From: JAICMB01 sp963795935
Lineage (GTDB): Bacteria; Acidobacteriota; Terriglobia; Bryobacterales; Bryobacteraceae
Direction: 5' to 3'
Assembly (NCBI GenBank): GCA_963795935.1
Contig: CAWCJO010000004.1
Location: 186,001-250,000, forward strand
DNA: 64,000 nt
The position numbers were made by a program, and so were the translations under genes. This document shows, in pieces, positions 58,679-64,000 of this stretch (the first letter of the stretch is position 1; each line of letters starts with the position of its first letter). Under the pieces are notes generated by a model that saw only the letters and a program-made list of their open reading frames with translations, was not told where the DNA came from and searched no databases.

Positions 58679-59628
58679 ATGCGGATTCTTCTGATCACCG
58701 TTTTTGCCGTTCTCGCCACGCTGGTTGGGGCCTTCTTCTATTTCAGCGACCCGGATATTCCGCGCGCCACGCTCGAAGCGAAATACGCCGTACCGCCATC
58801 TCAATTCGTGCAGCTGGCCGATGGAGCGCGTGCCCATGTGCGCGACCGCGGCTCGCGCAACGCGCCCGTGCTCGTTCTCGTCCATGGGTCCCAACTCTCG
58901 CTCTTCACGTGGGAACCCTGGGCGAGCCGGCTCGACGACACTTTCCGGGTGGTGACGATGGATATGCCCGGCCACGGGCTGACGGGCGCCGTACCGTCCG
59001 GCGATTACTCGCAGAAGGGCATGGTCGAGTTCGTCAAGGCAGTTGCGGACCAGCTCGGGCTCGGCCACTTCGCCATCGGCGGCCATTCGATGGGCGGCGG
59101 GATCGCGGTACGTTTCGCGGAAACGTATCCCGACCGCGTCACACACCTCATTCTGGTCGATGCCGTCGGCATGCCGTCCAAGCCCCCGATAAGCAGCCGT
59201 GGGCCTTCCGTATGTTGCGAGCTCCTGTGTTGAACCAGGTGCTGTTGCACATCACCCCGCGTTCGCTGGTGGCCCAAACCCTGAACGGTGTGATTGCTCG
59301 CAAGGGCACTATCAGCGATGCGATCATCGATCAAACTTGGGATTTCGCGCGCATGGCTGGCACCCGCAAGGCCACCTTCGCACGCTACGGCCTACCCCGG
59401 AATACTTACATCAAAGATCACATCGGCGAGGTCAAAGTACCGACATTGATCCTGTGGGGCGATGAGGATCGTGACATCCCGGTGGCAGACGCGCGTGGAT
59501 TCGCCAAGGCCATCTCTGGCTCGAAGCTCATCATCTACCCAGGTACCGGCCACCTTCCGCAGAACGAAATGCCGGACCAGTCGGCAGCGGATGCGCGCGC
59601 GTTCCTGCTCGCGACGAATAAGCCATAG
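58679..59628 (+). CDS. Alpha/beta hydrolase, frameshifted
   Basis: An N-terminal membrane/signal segment (RILLITVFAVLATLVGAFFYF), then an alpha/beta-hydrolase fold with VLVHGSQLSLFTWEPW, the nucleophile elbow GGHSMGGG, and after the break the acid in LILWGDEDRDIPV and the final His in GTGHLPQNE. One base is missing near 59186-59192 in a run of C; adding it joins GMPSKPPDKQPWAFR and gives a protein of about 316 residues. Catalytic triad complete in the joined reading; substrate unknown. Confidence 0.8.
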
Positions 59629-59719
59629 GTCAACTTGAAGAAATACTTGAGATGCGCAGGGTGCTCAATCACGGGCTAGGTAAGGAGTTATTACTCTGCA
59701 ACGAAAAGTATTTTGGTTG

Positions 59720-60070
59720 TGGAGGCGGCGGGAGTCGAACCCGCGTCCGAGAAAGCCCGCCGTGAAAAGACTACGTGCGTATCCGGTTCGGTAGTTGTAG
59801 GCCGCCAACATCAGAGCCGGCAAGAACGCGGCGGCTTAGCCCGATTGAATCTCGACCGCCCGGCTCCGGACAGAAGCCGATTGATCCAGCCTGCGAAATG
59901 ACGCCCACTGGATGCCGTGCAGGCCCGACACCCGGGACGGCTACTTAGAAACTAAGCAGCGTAAGCAAACTGCTGATTGGCAGTTCTAGTTTTCCGATCG
60001 TTTTACGGGAGCTCGGAACCCGGCACGCCTTCTCACCGCGATTCAATCCCGTCGAATCCGGTGCGCCCCC
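59720..60070 (-). ncRNA. ssrA: Transfer-messenger RNA (tmRNA)
   Basis: Rescues ribosomes stalled on broken messages by adding a degradation tag. The 5' end GGGGGCGCACCGGATTCGAC pairs with the 3' CGCCTCC to form the acceptor stem; the T arm CGGGTTCGACTCCCG and the 3' discriminator A are present. The tag reading frame GCCAATCAGCAGTTTGCTTA onward gives ANQQFAYAA with a stop. The usual terminal CCA is not encoded (CAA follows). Length about 351 bases. It is divergent from clpS with only 24 bases between. Confidence 0.93.
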
Positions 60071-60094
60071 TAACATTTATGATGGTATCACAGA

Positions 60095-60412
60095 ATGGCT
60101 ACCGTAACCGGCCTTCCAGCGGTAAAGAAGAGCACTGAAGACGAGCGCGCGCGCCTCTATAACGTCGTTCTCCTCGATGACAACGAGCACACCTACGATT
60201 ACGTCATTGAGATGCTGCAGAAGCTCTTCGCGATGTCCGAGCGCCAGGCGCTGCATCACGCCAAAGAGGTGGACGGGGCCGGACGCACTGTTGTGATCAC
60301 CTGCGAGCTTGCGGAAGCCGAGTTCGGCCGCGACCAGATTCACGCCTACGGCGCCGATTGGCGCATGCCGAAATCGAAGGGCTCGATGTCGGCGATCATA
60401 GAGCCGGCCTAG
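60095..60412 (+). CDS. clpS: ATP-dependent Clp protease adaptor ClpS
   Basis: A 105-residue adaptor that delivers N-end-rule substrates to ClpAP/ClpCP. YNVVLLDDNEHTYDYVIEML forms the substrate pocket and the N-domain contact, and ALHHAKEVDGAGRTVVITCE the core; the acidic and Met pocket positions are kept. TATGAT at 60078-60083 lies 11 bases before the ATG without a Shine-Dalgarno sequence. It is back to back with ssrA, whose tagged products also go to Clp proteases. Confidence 0.93.
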   Translation: MATVTGLPAVKKSTEDERARLYNVVLLDDNEHTYDYVIEMLQKLFAMSERQALHHAKEVDGAGRTVVITCELAEAEFGRDQIHAYGADWRMPKSKGSMSAIIEPA

Positions 60413-60439
60413 CGCAGGGGGCGGGGAATTCGCGCTTCC

Positions 60440-60488
60440 AAAAAAGATGCCCGCTCGAAGCTTTGGAGTGGAATGCCTTCGAGCGGGC
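60440..60488 (-). terminator. Minus-strand intrinsic terminator between clpS and the transglycosylase gene
   Basis: A perfect 12-bp inverted repeat, GCCCGCTCGAAG (60449-60460) and CTTCGAGCGGGC (60477-60488), loop of 16 bases. On the minus strand it is followed by ATCTTTTTT, a full intrinsic terminator. No minus-strand gene is annotated upstream of it, so it may end an unseen small RNA or stop antisense transcription into clpS. Confidence 0.6.
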
Positions 60489-60668
60489 CGCGTTCCTTCA
60501 GAGGAGGGGCGTTAAATTGGAAGTCCCGACTCTTATGATCTCTTTTCTATCGTTCCAATTACATACGGTTGATTCCGTACAACGCCTTAGGCCGGACGCC
60601 ACGGCGAGAGACCCCGGCCCGCAACGCAACCATGCAAACCTTTTTACGTCTACTTAGAATAGATTCAG

Positions 60669-62165
60669 GTGCGTCTAAAATGGCTGGTCTCTTTCGCCCC
60701 CGCCCTTGTTTTGTGCTGGAGCGTTCTGTGCTGGAGCGCAGCCGCATGGTCCTTCCACTCCGAACCCTTCACTCCGGAGCACCGGCTCTCGGGCATTGGC
60801 GTCGATCGCGCCAGCATGACGGCGGCCATTCTGGAGGCGCGCACCCAGCGCATGATCGAATCGGAAACGTTCACGATTTTGCGTGAACCGGAGTCGCTGG
60901 CCGGGGCGGAGAGGATTTGCGGCCCCAAACTGCAAAAGCTGTTTACCTCCGCCGCCGCGCAGAGCGGCTTTCCCTCTGCGACGCTGGCGGCCATCTCCTA
61001 TCTTGAAAGCTTCGGCAATCCCAAGGCGGAGAGCCCGGCGGGTCCTAAAGGCATCATGCAATTCTCGGAGGCGACGGCGCGCTCGGCCGGCTTGAGAATT
61101 ATTCGCGCCACGAAGTACCAGAGAGTGATCACGACCCAGCAGGTCCGCAACAGGCGCGGCAAGCTTGTCACGCGCAAGGTGAGGACCAAGGTTCCCTACA
61201 CCGTCACCGTGCGCGACGAGCGCCTACTGCCGGAGCGCGCCATTCCCGCCGCGGCGCGCTATCTGGCGCGGCTGACCAACAAGTTCGGCCGGCAGGACTG
61301 GGCCGTGTTCGCCTATCACTGCGGCGAAGGCTGCGTCGAAGAGCTGCAGCCCATGGCCGAAAAGCTCGCCAAGTACGGCGATACGGTGAGCGTCGCCTCC
61401 ATGTTCTTCGCGGCCAGCCCCGCCGATCATCGGGAGCTCTACGAGGCGCTGCAGTTCCACATGCAGCGCGATTATTCGCCGACCTACTGGTTCCGCGTCA
61501 TGCGCGCCCAACAGTTGCTCCAGATGTATGAGAAAGATCCGGCGGAGTTCAAGCAAATCTACGCCGATTACCGCAACGACGCCAATCCCTCGCGCCGCGC
61601 CGACCATCGCCTGGTCGTTTGGCTGAAAGCGGAGGATCTCGCCTACCGCACCGGCGACGATTTGCGCCGCGCTCAGGGCAAGGAACTGGTGCAAGTGCTG
61701 GAAGACCCCGATTACTTCGGCTTCTCGTTTCAGCCCGGCGCCTCGATTCCCGGCGACCAAGCCGGCCGCGAGTTATACCATCAGGCCACCCCCGCCACCG
61801 CCGGTACGCTGGTCTATATTTCTTACGAAACACGCCGTTTGTTCGAGGCCGCCAAACCCAAAGACGAGAAGTTCATTCCTCTCGATGTCACCGAACTGGT
61901 GAACTCCGTCGACCAGGAGAAGCGGCGCGAGCCTGGATCGGAGCTTCCGGCTCATTGTACCGGCCAGGTATTCGATATTGCGACGGAAAACCTTCCGCCC
62001 ACGGAACTCGAATGCCTGAACTTCATCCTGAATGAGATCGGTTGGGACGGCTACCTGAGCTTCGTGCTTGAAAACGGAGAAACGCTGCATATCGGCTGTT
62101 CTCCGTCCTCGCGCGAATTCTTCACCGAGGTTTATCTGGAAGCGGTGGCCGCCGCTAAAACGTAG
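60669..62165 (+). CDS. Exported lytic transglycosylase-like protein with large C-terminal domain
   Basis: A 498-residue protein. After a signal peptide (containing a small LCWSVLCWS duplication) comes an SLT-type domain: ISYLESFGNPKAESPAGPKG with the expected catalytic Glu and the GPKGIMQF motif, then AVFAYHCGEGCVEE. The C-terminal 250 residues (from about HRELYEALQF) with THATTCTHY-free GIDs such as PAHCTGQVFDIATENL and GWDGYLSF resemble peptidase M15/DUF5715-like parts but are not firmly identified. GTG start eight bases after TAGAAT at 60655-60660, again leaderless in layout. Confidence 0.78.
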   Translation: MRLKWLVSFAPALVLCWSVLCWSAAAWSFHSEPFTPEHRLSGIGVDRASMTAAILEARTQRMIESETFTILREPESLAGAERICGPKLQKLFTSAAAQSGFPSATLAAISYLESFGNPKAESPAGPKGIMQFSEATARSAGLRIIRATKYQRVITTQQVRNRRGKLVTRKVRTKVPYTVTVRDERLLPERAIPAAARYLARLTNKFGRQDWAVFAYHCGEGCVEELQPMAEKLAKYGDTVSVASMFFAASPADHRELYEALQFHMQRDYSPTYWFRVMRAQQLLQMYEKDPAEFKQIYADYRNDANPSRRADHRLVVWLKAEDLAYRTGDDLRRAQGKELVQVLEDPDYFGFSFQPGASIPGDQAGRELYHQATPATAGTLVYISYETRRLFEAAKPKDEKFIPLDVTELVNSVDQEKRREPGSELPAHCTGQVFDIATENLPPTELECLNFILNEIGWDGYLSFVLENGETLHIGCSPSSREFFTEVYLEAVAAAKT

Positions 62166-62173
62166 CCAGGGCC

Positions 62174-62776
62174 GTGTACGCGCTTGCTCTGCTCCTTTGC
62201 GCCGCGGCGGCCGGCCAGGAAACCGGGGCGACGTTTGGAACGACGGTCGTCGTTCCTTCCGGGCTGCGCGGACTGGTATACAACATCAGGCGCAACAGCA
62301 GCCACCTTCCGAAATTTCGAAAGCTGAAACCGGTCGGCGCCATCTACACCGCGTCGCTGGACGTTCCGCCGCAGAATTTCGAGCGAGGATTTCCCGGCGT
62401 AACGGACCGCTTCGAGTGGTTTGCAATAGACTATACCGGAAAATTCTGGATCGATAATCCAGGTTGGTACGCGTTTGATTTGCTTTCCGACGATGGCTCG
62501 AAGTTATACATCGACGGCGAAGAGATTATCGACAACGACGGCCTGCATCCGCCCGAGGAAAAGACCGGCATCGTCAACCTCGACGGCGGCATTCACGAAA
62601 TGCGCGTCTCCTATTTCCAGGGACCCAGGTTCCACGTCGCGCTGGTGCTGAAGGTGGCGGGGCCTGGCGAGGAGCCGCGCGTCTTCAGCACCGACGAATT
62701 CAAGCCCCCGCCGAATCCCGACGATTGGCGCTTCCCCGCCAAGCGCCCCAGGCCGCCCGATACGCACTCACCCTGA
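62174..62776 (+). CDS. Exported PA14-domain protein
   Basis: A 200-residue protein starting with GTG, with a signal peptide (YALALLLCAAAAGQ). It contains one PA14 domain (SGLRGLVYNIRRNSSHLPKF, DYTGKFWIDNPGWYAFDLLS, DDGSKLYIDGEEIIDNDG) of the carbohydrate-binding type, and a Pro-rich C-terminus. It starts nine bases after the transglycosylase stop and is probably co-transcribed, consistent with a cell-wall or extracellular polysaccharide role. Confidence 0.82.
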   Translation: MYALALLLCAAAAGQETGATFGTTVVVPSGLRGLVYNIRRNSSHLPKFRKLKPVGAIYTASLDVPPQNFERGFPGVTDRFEWFAIDYTGKFWIDNPGWYAFDLLSDDGSKLYIDGEEIIDNDGLHPPEEKTGIVNLDGGIHEMRVSYFQGPRFHVALVLKVAGPGEEPRVFSTDEFKPPPNPDDWRFPAKRPRPPDTHSP

Positions 62777-62838
62777 ATGCCGTGGCGCTTGGGCCGGCGC
62801 GGGGGTGTGCCACACTGGGATGAAAGGTCACAACGAAC

Positions 62839-63870
62839 GTGCTTGTCGTAATGCGAGCGCAGGCGGCGGCCGAGGATATCGCGCGCGTCTGCGACAAAAT
62901 CGAAAGCCTCGGATTCCGGCCTCATGTGATGCCCGGAGCCGAGCGGACCGCCGTCGGCATTACGGGCAATCGTGGCCCCGTCGACCCGGCGGAGTTCGAA
63001 TCGCTGCCCGGCGTCGCGGAGGCGATCCCCGTTTCCAAACCCTATAAGCTGGTCAGCCGCGAGGTGAAACCGGACGACACGATCGTCGATGTTGCCGGCG
63101 TGAAAGTCGGCGGCGCCGCGATGACCTTGTGCGCGGGCCCGTGTTCGGTGGAGAGCCGCGAGCAGATCCTGGCCTCCGCGCGCGCCGTGAAGGCGGCCGG
63201 CGCCCGCTTGCTGCGCGGCGGCGCCTACAAACCGCGCACTTCACCCTATGCCTTCCAGGGACTCGGCGAGGAAGGTCTCAAGTATCTGGCCGAGGCTCGC
63301 GAGCAGACCGGGCTCGGCATTGTCACCGAGGCCATTGACGTCGAACTGTTCGACCTCGTGGAACACTACGCCGATTGCATCCAGATCGGCGCGCGCAATA
63401 TGCAGAACTTCTCGCTGCTGCGCCGCGCGGGCCGCTCGCGCAAGCCCATCCTGCTGAAGCGCGGCATGTCCTCCACGCTGGAAGAGTTTCTGATGGCCGC
63501 CGAGTACATTTTGTCCGAAGGAAATTATCAGGTGATTCTGTGCGAACGCGGCGTCCGCACCTTCACCGATCACACGCGCAACACGCTCGACCTCAGCGTC
63601 GTGCCGGCTGTGAAGGCCCTCAGCCATCTGCCCATTATTGTCGATCCCAGCCACGGCACGGGAAAGCGCGACAAAGTGCATCCCATGGCCTTGGCCGCGA
63701 TTGCGGCGGGCGCGGCGGGACTCATTGTCGAAGTGCACCCCAACCCCGAACGCGCCTTATCCGACGGCTTTCAATCGCTCGATCCCGGGCAGTTCATGAA
63801 AATGGCCGAGGACTGCCGGGCCATCGCGGATCTCTTGAGCAGCCGCCGCGCCGCGCTGGCCGGCGCGTAA
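62839..63870 (+). CDS. aroF: 3-deoxy-7-phosphoheptulonate (DAHP) synthase, type I-beta
   Basis: First enzyme of the shikimate pathway, joining PEP and erythrose 4-phosphate. 343 residues from a GTG start. An N-terminal ferredoxin-like regulatory domain (residues 1-65) is typical of the beta subclass, then the TIM barrel: LCAGPCSVESREQIL, GARLLRGGAYKPRTSPYAFQ, IQIGARNMQNFSLLRRAG, LLKRGMSSTLEEF, HLPIIVDPSHGTGKRD and EVHPNPERALSDGFQSL, which carry the metal and PEP ligands. Confidence 0.94.
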   Translation: MLVVMRAQAAAEDIARVCDKIESLGFRPHVMPGAERTAVGITGNRGPVDPAEFESLPGVAEAIPVSKPYKLVSREVKPDDTIVDVAGVKVGGAAMTLCAGPCSVESREQILASARAVKAAGARLLRGGAYKPRTSPYAFQGLGEEGLKYLAEAREQTGLGIVTEAIDVELFDLVEHYADCIQIGARNMQNFSLLRRAGRSRKPILLKRGMSSTLEEFLMAAEYILSEGNYQVILCERGVRTFTDHTRNTLDLSVVPAVKALSHLPIIVDPSHGTGKRDKVHPMALAAIAAGAAGLIVEVHPNPERALSDGFQSLDPGQFMKMAEDCRAIADLLSSRRAALAGA

Positions 63871-64000
63871 GTTCCGGTACTGCCGCGTATCTTTTTAGAA
63901 ACAACGGCCGCACTTCGGGGTCCAAGGTATGTAGAACGCATGGCGAGAACTCACCTTCCAGGGCGGTCGTTTCCGCAGGGCGCGACATGGGACGGCACCG
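63871..64000. other. Window end, no supported gene
   Basis: The 130 bases after aroF contain no convincing frame. Confidence 0.4.

Noticed and set aside
59713..59901. Plus-strand frame reading VVEAAGVEPAS
   Set aside because: A known false protein arising from the 3' end of tmRNA/tRNA sequences on the opposite strand.

Overview
The window is about 62% GC and looks like chromosomal DNA of an Acidobacteriota member, most likely of the Solibacter/Bryobacter type. The basis is gene content and style: planctomycete-type cytochrome c paired with a beta-propeller protein, a PQQ-type quinoprotein with an N-terminal cytochrome, a neutral ceramidase, many lipoproteins and repeat-rich secreted proteins, and a tmRNA tag reading ANQQFAYAA. 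This placement is inference; there is no rRNA in the window. No phage, insertion sequence or CRISPR array was seen.

Layout. 1-2.0 kb: the 3' part of flgL, a DUF1697 gene, and a tandem array of sequences that resemble the flgL 3' end. 2.0-8.7 kb: a kinase-like lipoprotein, two hypothetical proteins, a subclass B3 metallo-beta-lactamase, a large membrane-embedded spermidine-synthase-like protein and a SnoaL-like protein. 9.0-14.5 kb, minus strand: aspartokinase, cytidylate kinase and a TPR protein in one run, then a penicillin-binding transpeptidase and an SDR oxidoreductase. 14.6-22.1 kb: a VOC protein, a VapBC/FitAB toxin-antitoxin pair with a palindromic operator, a DUF4166 plus SRPBCC-DoxX pair, a cytochrome-PQQ propeller protein, a Cys-cluster/PEP-repeat protein and a receiver-like protein.

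22.2-42.5 kb is the core translation superoperon: a promoter and structured leader, then str (rpsL, rpsG, fusA, tuf), S10, spc and alpha clusters run together with very small gaps, ending in rplQ and a clear intrinsic terminator. infA is missing from its usual place between map and rpmJ. From 27.7 kb to 42.65 kb the reading frames of 17 essential genes are broken by about 35 single-base indels, 33 of them +1. Every product can be followed across the breaks by joining frames. This is most simply a locally error-rich assembly; no recurring recoding motif was seen. The gene ends given for these loci are those of the joined reading.

42.5-58.3 kb: proS, a class V aminotransferase, a phospholipase-C-like phosphoesterase, a beta-propeller/cytochrome c pair, a yeast-type cytosine deaminase, two low-complexity secreted proteins (Gly/Tyr-rich and Pro/Gln-rich), small proteins, a ceramidase, a sugar isomerase-like TIM barrel, a class I/II aminotransferase, an Slt70-like lytic transglycosylase and a GAF-like protein. 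58.7-64 kb: a frameshifted alpha/beta hydrolase, ssrA (tmRNA) divergent from clpS, a second lytic transglycosylase, a PA14 protein and DAHP synthase.

A recurring regulatory theme is a -10-like hexamer (TATAAT or close) only 6-15 bases before the start codon with no Shine-Dalgarno sequence, suggesting leaderless transcripts for many single genes, whereas genes inside operons often keep good ribosome binding sites.
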